A stretch of 64,000 nt of DNA from Sphingobium limneticum (GCF_008710155.1 NZ_VYPZ01000007.1:1-64000), one strand, 5' to 3'. Positions 22,915 through 32,106 are shown, counted from the stretch's first letter. Notes: generated from the sequence alone by a model not told the origin. Translations and numbers: made by a program.

Positions 22915-25476
22915 TCAGAACTGATAGTTCAGGCTGAATACGGCCGACCGGGTCGGCGCCGGCTGCGCCCAGCTATTGCCGATCGAGTTGCGGACCGTCG
23001 TCACATATTTCTCGTTCGTGAAATTCTGGACGTTCACCTGGGCCTTCAGATTGTCCGTGATCGGATAGTTCACCATCAGGCGATGGATGGTGTAGCTCGG
23101 CACATGATAGGCGATGTAATTGCCCGCCGTCAGCTGCGCCAGGGTCGGCTGGTTCATCAGGAACTTGCCCTGATAGGTCAGGCCATAACCCAGCTCCAGA
23201 CCGAAGGCGAAACGATAGGTGGTGAACAGGCTGCCCGAATGTTTCGGCGTGTTGGTAAGGGCATAGCCCGCCGTGGGATCTGGGAAGGCCGCGCTGTTGG
23301 CGCAGGTGCCCGCCGCCGTGCTGATCGAACCCGGATTGTCCAGGCAATAGTCCGAAACGCCCTGTTTGATCTTCGACTTGAGATACATGTAATTGGCGGA
23401 AATCGTCCAGTTGCTGGTGATATTGCCCGATGCGCCGAAAGATATGCCTTCGACCCGCTGATGACCGTCCGTCGCCTGATCCGGCAGGGTCGGATCGCCC
23501 GATACGACCTTGATCTGGTCGCGATCGTTGCGGAATGCGGCCAGCGTCAGCAGCAGCTTCTTGTCGAACAGATCGGCCTTGGCCCCGATCTCGTAATTTT
23601 TGGTGGTCTCCGGCTTCGTAAAGCAAGTGCCGCTGCCGCCGGCTGCATTGCTCGCGGTGCAGCTGCCGTCGACCGATGCCTTGGACGGCAGCTTGCTGTT
23701 GCCATAGGCGACATAGATGCTGGTGTCCGACGTCGGCTTCACCACCGCACCGATGCGGTAGGAGAAGAGAGTCTCGTCCATGTTCGGCAATCGGGTAACG
23801 GCGCCCGGCTGACCCAGCGCCGCGGAACCGGCGGTCGTGTTGTAGGCGAAGGTGCGGCTGAGGCCCTTCACCTTCTCATAGCGCAGGCCGCCGTTGATCT
23901 CGAAAAAGTCGCTGAACTTGACCGTATCGAACAGATAGGCGGCATAGCTGGTCTGTTCACCCACGGCGTGGGTGGCCTGGATGAAGTTGACCGGGCCGAC
24001 ATAATTGTTGCTGCCATAGATGCGCGCCAGACCCGACGTGGCGGCAGGGCCGGTCACGACCTGCCCCGGATTGGCGATGCTGACCAGCGGCTGGTAGAAG
24101 CCCAGGCTGGCGGCGGCATTATAGGTTGCGGTGGCCGTGCCGGCACCGGTCGCCGGCGCGCTGAACGGCGCGGCATAGGGATCGAAACCGTTGGCGGTGC
24201 GGCCAAGGCTGCCCTGGCGCTGATCATAGCGTTCCCACAGCGCCGATGCGCCCAGCACCAGCGTATGGCCGATGCCGCCGGTATCGAAATCGGCACTCAG
24301 ATCGACCTGATTATAGGCGGTTTCATTGGTAATGAAGCGCTGATTCCCGCGCCCGCCGATCGGAACATAATAGCCGACCGGGATGGTCAGCGTCTGCCCG
24401 GCCGCGGTCGAACCGATGCGCACGGTGCAGGCGCCGCCCGTATCGGGATTGAAACCGCCCGCCGTGCCATTGTCCAGGCAGAAGGTGCCGTTGGGCTGGC
24501 TGGTGACGGTATCCTGCTTGATATTCTCATAGCGGGTCAGGTTGCGGATCTTCACGCTGTCGCTGAAGGCGTGGCTGAAGATCGCCTGAAGCGACTTGGT
24601 CTTGCTGTTCTGATGATCCAGATTGGCATAGCCATAATAGCCCGACCGGTCGAAATCCTTGACGATGCCGCCCAGCGCCGGGAAGTAGCGCATGCCATAT
24701 TGCGGCATCGCCTTATCATCCAGATATTCGCCCTGCAGCGTCAGGCTGGTCGGCCCGTCGATGCCGATGGTGATGGCGGGGGCGATGCCCCAGCGCTCAT
24801 AATCCTCGACATCGCGGCCCGGCACATCGTTGCGATGATAGACGGCGTTCAGGCGCACGGCGATCAGGTCATTGACGCGCGTATTGGAGTCGATGGTGGC
24901 GCGATAATATTGATCGGTGCCAACGCCGGCGTTCAGGACCGTCTGGTCGTCGGCCAGCGGGCGCTTGGTGACGAGGTTGATCGTGCCGGCGACCGATCCA
25001 CCGCCGTTCATGACCGAGTTGGCGCCGTTGGTGACCTCGACCTGCTCGATATTATAGACTTCGTTGCGATTGAGGAACGCGCCCGAACGGACGCCGTCGA
25101 TCGTCACGTCGTTCTTGGCATCCTGTCCGCGCAGGATGATGCGGTCGCCATAGCCGAAGCCGCCCTCGCCCGCGCCGAAGGTGATGCCCGGCACGGTGGA
25201 CAACACGTCGCGCAGCGTGAGCAGATTTTGTTGCTGGATCGTCGCCTTGCCGATCACCGTGATGGTCTGGGGCGTATCGAGCAGCGGGCGGGTATATTTG
25301 GGCGATTCCGCCTTCTCCACCTTGACCGTCGATTCATCGATCGCGCTGTCGGTAACGGTCACGCCGCCAAGGCGCGCGCCCTGTTCCCCGCCCTGTGCGC
25401 TGGCATTGGCCGCGAAAGCCATGGCGCCGACGCAGCCCAAAGCCAGAAAGGACGTCATATTCCCGGACTTCGACAT
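22915..25476 (-). CDS. TonB-dependent siderophore receptor (Fiu/catecholate type)
   Basis: The 853-aa outer-membrane receptor imports an iron-siderophore complex. A signal peptide ends after ANASA; the plug domain follows (DTPQTITVIG, LRDVLSTVPGITFGAGEGG, RIILRGQDAKNDVTIDGVR) and then the 22-strand barrel, ending in the aromatic C-terminal strand VFSLNYQF typical for BAM recognition. AAAGGGGG precedes the ATG. The sequence order of plug motifs and the neighbouring piuC and tonB genes fit the catecholate receptor Fiu/PiuA group. Ligand specificity cannot be read from sequence. Expression is probably iron-repressed. Confidence 0.95.
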   Translation of the reverse strand: MSKSGNMTSFLALGCVGAMAFAANASAQGGEQGARLGGVTVTDSAIDESTVKVEKAESPKYTRPLLDTPQTITVIGKATIQQQNLLTLRDVLSTVPGITFGAGEGGFGYGDRIILRGQDAKNDVTIDGVRSGAFLNRNEVYNIEQVEVTNGANSVMNGGGSVAGTINLVTKRPLADDQTVLNAGVGTDQYYRATIDSNTRVNDLIAVRLNAVYHRNDVPGRDVEDYERWGIAPAITIGIDGPTSLTLQGEYLDDKAMPQYGMRYFPALGGIVKDFDRSGYYGYANLDHQNSKTKSLQAIFSHAFSDSVKIRNLTRYENIKQDTVTSQPNGTFCLDNGTAGGFNPDTGGACTVRIGSTAAGQTLTIPVGYYVPIGGRGNQRFITNETAYNQVDLSADFDTGGIGHTLVLGASALWERYDQRQGSLGRTANGFDPYAAPFSAPATGAGTATATYNAAASLGFYQPLVSIANPGQVVTGPAATSGLARIYGSNNYVGPVNFIQATHAVGEQTSYAAYLFDTVKFSDFFEINGGLRYEKVKGLSRTFAYNTTAGSAALGQPGAVTRLPNMDETLFSYRIGAVVKPTSDTSIYVAYGNSKLPSKASVDGSCTASNAAGGSGTCFTKPETTKNYEIGAKADLFDKKLLLTLAAFRNDRDQIKVVSGDPTLPDQATDGHQRVEGISFGASGNITSNWTISANYMYLKSKIKQGVSDYCLDNPGSISTAAGTCANSAAFPDPTAGYALTNTPKHSGSLFTTYRFAFGLELGYGLTYQGKFLMNQPTLAQLTAGNYIAYHVPSYTIHRLMVNYPITDNLKAQVNVQNFTNEKYVTTVRNSIGNSWAQPAPTRSAVFSLNYQF

Positions 25477-25539
25477 GATAACAGATCCCCCTTTTGTAGT
25501 TGGAGAAGCTGCTATTGAGAGTCCTTCGCAGAGTCAACG

Positions 25540-25836
25540 CTATTGCGACTGATTATTGCCGATGTTGCAAGATTGTTGCAGGAACAGCCAACTGCGAATG
25601 GCGCTCGCCAGATTGGGTGGATGTGGCACGGCAAGCCGCGCCGCATCGATGCGGGCGACCAAAGCGTTGACGGGCAATTGATGTTGGGCAGCCTGAGCGC
25701 GCAGGGCATCCCAGAAGATCGGTTCCAGACTGATGGCGGTCTGGTGCCCCGCAATGGTCACGCTGCGCTTGACCGGCGGGGAGAAGGGCGACCCTTCCGG
25801 CCCATCGGGGCCATGGTCAGGGTCGCCCCGCGTCAT
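25540..25836 (-). CDS. Ribbon-helix-helix domain protein
   Basis: The 98-aa protein has the RHH_4-type pattern KRSVTIAGHQTAISLEPIFW followed by LRAQAAQHQLPVNALVARID and a conserved tail NLASAIRSWLF. Such proteins are predicted DNA-binding proteins or small regulators in alphaproteobacteria. Its ATG overlaps the phaB stop by one base (TGATG), so the two are translationally coupled. The target is unknown. Confidence 0.85.
   Translation of the reverse strand: MTRGDPDHGPDGPEGSPFSPPVKRSVTIAGHQTAISLEPIFWDALRAQAAQHQLPVNALVARIDAARLAVPHPPNLASAIRSWLFLQQSCNIGNNQSQ
25543..25560. promoter_or_regulatory. Iron-regulator-like motif before the siderophore receptor
   Basis: TTGCGACTGATTATTGCC lies about 70 bases upstream of the receptor start, overlapping the end of the RHH gene. 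It resembles the motifs upstream of tonB and of the PepSY operon, though with one base inserted. Confidence 0.35.
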
Positions 25837-26558
25837 CAATACATATGCTGGCCGCCGTTGATCGACAGGGTGCTGCCGGTCACGAAGCCACCATCCTCAC
25901 TGCAAAGGAACGCCACGCCGCGCGCGATTTCATGCGCCTGGCCCAGACGACCGACGGGAATCTTCGCCACGATCTTTTCCAGCACGGCCGGCGGCACGGC
26001 GGCCACCATGTCGGTGTCGATATAGCCGGGCGCGATCGCGTTGACGGTGATGCCCGACCGGGCGCCTTCCTGCGCCAGCGCCTTGGTAAAGCCATGGATG
26101 CCGGACTTGGCGGCGGCGTAATTGACCTGGCCATATTGGCCGGCCTGCCCGTTGATCGAACCGATATTGACGATCCGGCCCCAGCCGCGTTCCCGCATGC
26201 CGCCAAAGGTCGCCTTGGCCATGTTGAAACAACCGCCCAGATTGATGCGCATCACCTCGTTCCAGTCGTCGAAGCTCATCTTCGCCAGCACGCCGTCGCG
26301 GGTGATGCCGGCATTGTTGACGACGATATCGACCGGGCCGAGCGCTTCAGTCACCTTCGCCACGCCGTCGAGGCAGGCCTGATGATCGCCGACATCCCAT
26401 TTGAAGGTCGCGATGCCGGTCTTTTCGGTGAAGGCCTTCGCCTTTTCCTCGTTACCCGCATAATTGGCAGCGACGGTGTAGCCCAATTCCTTCAGCGCCA
26501 GGCTTATCGCCTCGCCGATGCCACGCGTTCCGCCCGTCACGATCGCTACTCTCGACAT
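25836..26558 (-). CDS. phaB: Acetoacetyl-CoA reductase (PhaB)
   Basis: The 240-aa SDR-family enzyme reduces acetoacetyl-CoA to (R)-3-hydroxybutyryl-CoA with NADPH, the second step of polyhydroxybutyrate synthesis. Visible are the cofactor motif TGGTRGIGEAI, NNAG, the catalytic Ser in NIGSINGQ and the Tyr-Lys pair in VNYAAAKSG, then the PhaB-typical GYIDTDMV. The ATG at 26558 has AGGAAGAGGA upstream and gives the usual PhaB length; an earlier start would add eight residues. No other pha genes are near. FabG is a possible alternative, but the full length and C-terminal GGQHMY ending favour PhaB. Confidence 0.92.
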   Translation of the reverse strand: MSRVAIVTGGTRGIGEAISLALKELGYTVAANYAGNEEKAKAFTEKTGIATFKWDVGDHQACLDGVAKVTEALGPVDIVVNNAGITRDGVLAKMSFDDWNEVMRINLGGCFNMAKATFGGMRERGWGRIVNIGSINGQAGQYGQVNYAAAKSGIHGFTKALAQEGARSGITVNAIAPGYIDTDMVAAVPPAVLEKIVAKIPVGRLGQAHEIARGVAFLCSEDGGFVTGSTLSINGGQHMY

Positions 26559-26585
26559 CTGCGCATCCTCTTCCTGTAACAAGGG

Positions 26586-27584
26586 TCAGTCGATCCAACC
26601 CGAAAGCTCGCGGCTCATAAGCCTCTGATAGAGAGTGATAGCTTCCACCGACGCGTTTAGACAGGGCAAATAGGCAAAATTTTCGCCACCCTGGCGCAAA
26701 AAAACCTCTTTCGCGCGCAACGCGATTTCCTCTAGGGTTTCAAGGCAATCCGCCGCGAATCCGGGCGTTACGACAGCAATATTTCGGACACCTTCCTGTA
26801 CCAATTTGGCGAGCGTCGCTTCGGTTTCGGGTTCGAGCCATTTGGCCCGGCCGAAACGCGACTGGAAGCTCATATGGACCGGCAATGTCAGCGCCTCGCG
26901 CAGCAGGCGAACCGTCTTGACGGACTGGCAATGATAGGGATCGCCCAGATGCAAGGTGCGTTCGGGCATGCCGTGGAAGCTGGCAAGCAGAGCATCCGGC
27001 ACGAAGTCCAGCGCCGCGACATTGGCGTCGATGGACGCCTTCAATGCGGCGATATAGGCCGGGTCGTCATGATAGGGCGGCAGGGTGCGCACCGCCGGCT
27101 GCCAGCGCATCGCCGCCAATGCGGCAAAGGCGGCATCGTTGGCCGTCGCCGTGGTCGCGCCGCTATATTGCGGATAGAGCGGCGCGAGCAGGACGCGATC
27201 GCAGCCCTGCACCTTCATCGCCGCCAGCTTTTCGGCGATGGCGGGATTGCCATAACGCATCGCCCAATCGACCACGACATGCGGCATCGCCTGCTGCAAC
27301 GCCTGCGCGATGGCGCGGCTATGCACGGCCAGCGGCGATCCTTCGGGCGTCCACACCTGTTGATAGGCATGGGCGGATTTTTTCGGCCGGGTGGTCAGGA
27401 TCACGCCGTGCAGGATCGGTTGCCAAACGATTTTGGGGATTTCCACCACACGCGGATCGGACAAAAATTCCGCCAGATAACGACGCACCGATTTGGCATC
27501 GGGCGCGTCCGGCGTGCCGAGGTTGATGAGCAGCACGCCGACCTTGGGCGCGGGAATAGCGGGATGATCGGCAGGCAGGGTCAT
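26586..27584 (-). CDS. hemH: Ferrochelatase
   Basis: This 332-aa enzyme inserts Fe2+ into protoporphyrin IX, the last step of heme synthesis. Family motifs include LLINLGTPDAP at the N-terminus, the active-site His in LLASFHGMPERTL, SFQSRFGRAKWLEP and the Glu-containing TPGFAADCLETLEEI. It is a soluble or peripheral cytoplasmic enzyme of standard length. Its ATG overlaps the stop of the molybdenum hydroxylase gene (ATGA), with AGGA upstream, suggesting translational coupling. Confidence 0.97.
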   Translation of the reverse strand: MTLPADHPAIPAPKVGVLLINLGTPDAPDAKSVRRYLAEFLSDPRVVEIPKIVWQPILHGVILTTRPKKSAHAYQQVWTPEGSPLAVHSRAIAQALQQAMPHVVVDWAMRYGNPAIAEKLAAMKVQGCDRVLLAPLYPQYSGATTATANDAAFAALAAMRWQPAVRTLPPYHDDPAYIAALKASIDANVAALDFVPDALLASFHGMPERTLHLGDPYHCQSVKTVRLLREALTLPVHMSFQSRFGRAKWLEPETEATLAKLVQEGVRNIAVVTPGFAADCLETLEEIALRAKEVFLRQGGENFAYLPCLNASVEAITLYQRLMSRELSGWID

Positions 27585-29848
27585 GCGGTTCCTACTAAAG
27601 GCAGACTGCGCAGGCGCTGACCTGTCCAGGTATAAAGGGCGTTGGCGATGGCGGGGGCGACCAGTGGCGCGGCAAGGTCGCTGACGCCGGCCGGCTCTGC
27701 GGTACTGCGCATCAGTTCCACCGTGACCTCCCCAATATCCGACAGGCGCGGCAGGTTCATGCGACCCAATATGGCGCGGGTCGGCATGCCCTTTTCATAA
27801 GGCACCGACGCGCCCATCGCATAGGCAAGGCCATAGATCAGGCCGCTTTCGATCTGCTGCCGGGCGATGTCCGGATTGACCTGATCGCCGGCATCGACCG
27901 CCGCGACGATGCGATTGACGCTCAGCGTATCGCCATTCATCGCCGCCTCCACCATGACCGCGGCATAGGCGCCGTTCATCATATGGGTGGAAAGCCCCTG
28001 CCCGCTGCCTGGGATCCCGCCCTGCCAGCCACCCATGGACGCCGCAGTCGACAGGCAATGGGCAAGGCGCGGATTGCCGCCCAGCATCTGGATACGGAAG
28101 GACATGGCCTCCATCCCCGCCAGATGCGCCAGTTCGTCGATGAAGCTCTCCGTAAAGAAAGCCCCATGCAGATGCGCGTTGCCGCGCATGAAGCCGAGCG
28201 GCAGGCCCACATCGGTCGGGAAATGATCGACCGCCCAGTTGGGAATGGCATAGGGCGGCACCATGCCCGCCACCGCCAGCCGCGTGACCGTGTCCGCCGC
28301 ATCGGCCGCCGCCTCATGCGGCAATTTCCCGTCCGCGATCCGCGACCATGTCTGGGTCATCGCACAGGGCGCAGCCACCTTCGCCGACCAGCCCTCGATC
28401 GCGCCGTTGCGGCCCAGCTTTGCGGCCATGCGCGCGTGAGCCGGGGCGCTGGGACGATCCTGGATCACATCTTCCAGCCGCGACCAGAGCAGTTGCACCG
28501 GCCGCTTCATCTCCTGCGCCAGCAGCGCCGCCTGCACCCCGACATCCCAATCCATGGCGCGCCCGAACGAGCCACCGGCATGCAGCGGATAGAGCGTCAC
28601 CGCCCGTTCGGACAGGCCCAGCGCATCGGCGATCGCCGCACGGGCAAGGCCCGGCGCCTGCGTCGCCATCCAGACTTCGGCGCCATCGTCCGTCACCCGC
28701 GCAGTCGCGCAGGGTGGTTCGATCGCCAGATGCAGGCCGGCATCGACCTGATATTCGCTGGCGAGGATGGTCGCGCCTTCGAACACCGGACCAAGATCGC
28801 CCTGCGCATAAAGGCGACGGCCGGCCGATCCTTCAAAGGCGGTTTCCAGCGCCTCCTCGATGCTGCCGCTGCTGACCTGTGGCCCGCGCAAGGTGAAGAC
28901 CGGATCGGCCAGATCCAGCGCCTTGTTGGCCGCCCACCAATTGCTGGCCACCGCCGCGACCCAGCGCTCACGCCGGATCAGCCGGAGAAAACCGGTGACG
29001 CCGCCAGCCGATTTTTCGTCCACGCCAGCCAGCAACGCGTCCCCGATCGGCCCCTGCCGGATCGAGGCATAAACCATGTCGGGCAGGCGGATGTCGGCGG
29101 CGAAATTATGGCTGCCGTCGATCTTCGAAGGCGTGTCGAGACGCGGCAGATCCTGCCCCGACAGGCGGCCATCCTGTCCCTGTCGATAGGGCAATATGTC
29201 GGGCAGGTCGAAACGCGCGGCATCGGCGACGATATCGCCGATCTTCATGCGATGGGCCGCGCCATCGCTGATGATCCCGTCGGCGATATCGCAGCTTTCC
29301 CAGGGGATGTTCCAGCGCGCCGCCGCCGCCTTGCACAACAGCACGCGCGCCGCCGCGCCGGCATCGCGATAGGCGTCGCGAAACATGGGGATGGAGGTAC
29401 CGCCGCCCGTCAGCATCAGTGCGCCGCGCGTCGCATATTGATTGAGCGCCCAGTCGCCCGCCCCGCCCAGCAACCGCGTCCAGTCGCTCGCCAGCCATTC
29501 GCGCGCCAGCAGCCTGTTGGCGTAAAGCGGGCTGACCGGCGCGCTCTGCACCGCGACCGTGCGCCAGTCCGCGCCCAGTTCGTCCGCCAATATCTGCGGC
29601 AGGACGGTCGTGACCCCCTGCCCCATTTCGGTCTGGGGTACGACGACGATGATCTGCCCCGACGCGTCGATCTTCAAGAAGGCGTTGACGATGGTTTCGT
29701 TCGCGCCGGCATTGAGATTGGGTTGGTAGCTGCGCGGCCAGACGCCCCAGGCGATCAGCAGCCCCGCCGCCGCGCCGCCACCCACCAGCAGGGTGCGGCG
29801 ATCAATGCCTGTTTTCGTGCCGGATTGCTTCCGCGGGGTGCGCGCCAT
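27581..29848 (-). CDS. Tat-exported molybdopterin-binding subunit, xanthine dehydrogenase family
   Basis: The 755-aa protein resembles the large subunit of isoquinoline 1-oxidoreductase/aldehyde dehydrogenases (MCD-molybdenum hydroxylases). A twin-arginine signal (DRRTLLVGGG, residues 17-26, then a hydrophobic stretch) indicates export with cofactor inserted. Family segments include QTEMGQGVTTVLPQILADELG, GGSFGRAMDWDVG, PLGFMRGNAHLHGAFF and the C-terminal GEVTVELM. Normally a [2Fe-2S] small subunit is encoded next to it; none is present here. It overlaps hemH by four bases. The substrate cannot be predicted. Confidence 0.88.
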   Translation of the reverse strand: MARTPRKQSGTKTGIDRRTLLVGGGAAAGLLIAWGVWPRSYQPNLNAGANETIVNAFLKIDASGQIIVVVPQTEMGQGVTTVLPQILADELGADWRTVAVQSAPVSPLYANRLLAREWLASDWTRLLGGAGDWALNQYATRGALMLTGGGTSIPMFRDAYRDAGAAARVLLCKAAAARWNIPWESCDIADGIISDGAAHRMKIGDIVADAARFDLPDILPYRQGQDGRLSGQDLPRLDTPSKIDGSHNFAADIRLPDMVYASIRQGPIGDALLAGVDEKSAGGVTGFLRLIRRERWVAAVASNWWAANKALDLADPVFTLRGPQVSSGSIEEALETAFEGSAGRRLYAQGDLGPVFEGATILASEYQVDAGLHLAIEPPCATARVTDDGAEVWMATQAPGLARAAIADALGLSERAVTLYPLHAGGSFGRAMDWDVGVQAALLAQEMKRPVQLLWSRLEDVIQDRPSAPAHARMAAKLGRNGAIEGWSAKVAAPCAMTQTWSRIADGKLPHEAAADAADTVTRLAVAGMVPPYAIPNWAVDHFPTDVGLPLGFMRGNAHLHGAFFTESFIDELAHLAGMEAMSFRIQMLGGNPRLAHCLSTAASMGGWQGGIPGSGQGLSTHMMNGAYAAVMVEAAMNGDTLSVNRIVAAVDAGDQVNPDIARQQIESGLIYGLAYAMGASVPYEKGMPTRAILGRMNLPRLSDIGEVTVELMRSTAEPAGVSDLAAPLVAPAIANALYTWTGQRLRSLPLVGTA

Positions 29849-29885
29849 GCCTGCCTGATAGAGGCGGAAAAGCGTGCTGCCTAGA

Positions 29886-29925
29886 GCGTTTTCAAGGCAG
29901 GTTCACCTGCCGGCTCGGAAAACGC
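29886..29925. repeat. Nested inverted repeat (GCGTTTTC/GAAAACGC)
   Basis: Outer arms GCGTTTTC and GAAAACGC enclose an inner GGCAGGT/ACCTGCC hairpin. It lies between two leftward genes. Similar GCGTTTTC...GAAAACGC palindromes are common in alphaproteobacterial spacers. Confidence 0.8.
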
Positions 29926-29943
29926 GACAATCCGGCTTACGCG

Positions 29944-30378
29944 TTATTCCGCAGCGATCGGCGCGACGCCGAAGCGGGGAATGTCGATCGCCGGGCAACG
30001 GTCCATCACCACCTGCAATCCCGCCGCCTCTGCGCGGGCGGCGGCGGCTTCGTTGATGACGCCCAGCTGCATCCACACCGCCTTCGCGCCGACCGCGACG
30101 GCATCATCCACCGCCTCGCCCGCCGCTTCGCTGCGACGGAAGATGTCGACCAGATCGATGGGCACGCCGATGTCGGACAGGCGGCCCCAGACGAATTCGC
30201 CATGCACATGTTCCCCGGCGATCTGCGGATTGACCGGCAACACGCGATAGCCATGGTCCTGAAGAAATTTCATCACGCCATAGCTGGGGCGGTCCGGGCG
30301 ATCGGAAATGCCGACCAGCGCGATGGTGCGGGTGCGGCCGAGCAAGGCGGCGATATCCTCCGGGGCGGTAAGCGGCAT
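29944..30378 (-). CDS. CoA-binding domain protein (YccU type)
   Basis: The 144-aa cytoplasmic protein is a single CoA-binding Rossmann domain like E. coli YccU: TIALVGISDRPDRPSYGV near residue 20, GYRVLPVNPQ near 42, VDIFRRSE and KAVWMQLGV. Function beyond nucleotide/CoA binding is unknown. AAGGAGATC precedes the chosen ATG; an earlier ATG lacks a ribosome site. Confidence 0.93.
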   Translation of the reverse strand: MPLTAPEDIAALLGRTRTIALVGISDRPDRPSYGVMKFLQDHGYRVLPVNPQIAGEHVHGEFVWGRLSDIGVPIDLVDIFRRSEAAGEAVDDAVAVGAKAVWMQLGVINEAAAARAEAAGLQVVMDRCPAIDIPRFGVAPIAAE

Positions 30379-30488
30379 GACGATCTCCTTTCCTGCTGAC
30401 ATGGTGAAGACGCTGCCGCATGCAAGACGTTCCCATCACCGCGCGAGCCGGTTATTCCCGCATGCGATGAGGCTGCCGCTCGTGACCT

Positions 30489-30554
30489 GTTCCCCAGCGT
30501 AGACCGGGGTCCAGTTCAAAGGGTGGTACTGGACCCCGGCCTCCGCCGGGGAAC
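30489..30554. repeat. REP-like palindrome, family 1 (second copy)
   Basis: Arms beginning GTTCCCCAGCGTAGACC and ending CGCCGGGGAAC match the element at 16434-16499, with the same TCAAANNGTGNT loop pattern but several arm mismatches. It lies between divergent genes. Confidence 0.85.
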
Positions 30555-30589
30555 CGCATCTTCATTGCTTGTTGGGACTAGTCTGCACC

Positions 30590-31048
30590 ATGTTCGCCAT
30601 CCGCCCCGACGACCTGACCGATCCGCAGACCCGCGCGCTGCTGGCACTGCATCTGTCCGGTATGCACGACCATTCCCCGCCCGACGCCGTCTTCGCGCTG
30701 GACCTGTCCGGCCTGCAATCGCCCGATATCCGGCTATGGTCGGCCTGGGACGGCGAGCATATCGCAGGGGTCGGCGCGCTGCGGTTGCTGGACGCCGAGC
30801 GGGGCGAGATCAAGTCGATGCGCACCCACCCCGACTATCTGCGCCAAGGCGTGGGCACGGCATTGCTGCTTCATGTCATCGACGCCGCGCAGGCAAACGG
30901 CCTGAAACATCTGAGCCTTGAAACCGGGCGCGGCACCGCCTTCGGCCCCGCGCTCGCCCTTTATCGCCGCCACGGCTTCGTCGATGGCGGGCCGTTCGGT
31001 GCCTATCGGGTGAACGGCTTCAGCCAGTTCCTGCACCTGCGCCTATAG
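30590..31048 (+). CDS. GNAT-family N-acetyltransferase
   Basis: The 152-aa protein has the GNAT acetyl-CoA motif A (MRTHPDYLRQGVGTALL) in mid-protein and a C-terminal LYRRHGFVDGGPFGAY segment typical of small-molecule or peptide acetyltransferases. ATG 30590 starts the MFAIRPDDL domain; no earlier start is needed. It ends base-to-base against the convergent mrp gene. Substrate unknown. Confidence 0.92.
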   Translation: MFAIRPDDLTDPQTRALLALHLSGMHDHSPPDAVFALDLSGLQSPDIRLWSAWDGEHIAGVGALRLLDAERGEIKSMRTHPDYLRQGVGTALLLHVIDAAQANGLKHLSLETGRGTAFGPALALYRRHGFVDGGPFGAYRVNGFSQFLHLRL

Positions 31049-32032
31049 TCAGCCAGCCGCCTTCAACCAGTCCGCCACCTTCTGCGCGATGGCGCGGAAC
31101 GCGTCGGCATATAGGCCCTCGCCCGCCGCCGGGGGATCGCCAGCGTCGGACTGGCGGCGAATCTCGATCGCCAGCGGAATGCGGCCAAGGAACGGCATGG
31201 ACAGGTCGCCCGCCGCGCTTTCCGCCCCGCCCTGACCGAAGGGATCGGAGATTTCGCCACAATGGGGACAGGCATAGCCGGCCATATTTTCGACCAGCCC
31301 CACCATCGGCACACCCGCCTGCGCAAACAGGCTGACCGCGCGGGTCGCGTCGATCAGCGCCAGATCCTGCGGCGTGGACACGATCACCGCGCCAGCGGGC
31401 TTATGCTTCTGCACCATGGTCAACTGGATATCGCCGGTGCCGGGCGGCATATCGACCACCAGCAATTCGGCGTCGCCCCACTCCGCGTCGATCAGCTGCG
31501 TCAGCGCATTGCCGACCATCGGCCCGCGCCAGGCCAGCGCCTTGCCCGGCTCCACCAGATGCGCCATCGACAGCATCGGAATGCCGATCGGGCCGGTGAC
31601 CGGAACCAGCTTCTTGTCGCGCGCAACCGGCTTCTGGTCCTCGCTCCCCATCAGCTTGGCCTGCGACGGGCCATAAATGTCGGCATCGACCAGCCCGACC
31701 TTGATCCCCAGCCGATGGAGCGCGACGGCCAGATTGGCCGACAGGGTCGATTTGCCCACCCCGCCCTTGCCCGAAGCCACCGCCAATATGCGTAGCGGCT
31801 TGCGCTCTTCTGTCGGCTTGCGTTCCGCCGTCATCGCTATGCGCACGTCAGTGACGCCCGGCACGGTCAGGCCCCCTTCGCGGATCGCGGCGGCCAGGCC
31901 GTCGCGCTGCTGCGGCGACAATCCGCCCACGTCCAGGGCCAGGGTCATGACCCCATCCTTGATGCGCGGCGCACTGGCGCGGCCATCGGTCAGAGCGGTC
32001 AGACGGGCGGTGAAATCGGCAAGATCGGTCAT
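31049..32032 (-). CDS. mrp: Mrp/ApbC iron-sulfur cluster carrier ATPase
   Basis: The 327-aa P-loop NTPase carries Fe-S clusters to target apoproteins in the cytoplasm. An N-terminal MIP18/DUF59-like region (1-70) precedes the deviant Walker motif SGKGGVGKST (87-96), VDADIYGPS, and the family VVDMPPGTGD. The cluster-binding CxxC is seen in YACPHCGEI. Divergent from hflK with about 75 bases between them. Confidence 0.96.
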   Translation of the reverse strand: MTDLADFTARLTALTDGRASAPRIKDGVMTLALDVGGLSPQQRDGLAAAIREGGLTVPGVTDVRIAMTAERKPTEERKPLRILAVASGKGGVGKSTLSANLAVALHRLGIKVGLVDADIYGPSQAKLMGSEDQKPVARDKKLVPVTGPIGIPMLSMAHLVEPGKALAWRGPMVGNALTQLIDAEWGDAELLVVDMPPGTGDIQLTMVQKHKPAGAVIVSTPQDLALIDATRAVSLFAQAGVPMVGLVENMAGYACPHCGEISDPFGQGGAESAAGDLSMPFLGRIPLAIEIRRQSDAGDPPAAGEGLYADAFRAIAQKVADWLKAAG

Positions 32033-32106
32033 GACAAAGCCCTGTAGGAAATAATCGCAGCCATTTGCACTGTTTTTCGGAGAAGAGCCTTCCTATAGAA
32101 GACAGT

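Noticed and set aside
22201..25518. A 1105-codon plus-strand frame opposite tonB and the siderophore receptor
   Set aside because: Composition is dominated by Arg, Gly, His and Ile with no motif; the minus strand holds clear tonB and receptor genes.
27983..29884. A 633-codon plus-strand frame opposite the molybdenum hydroxylase gene
   Set aside because: Antisense shadow; no start signal or family pattern.
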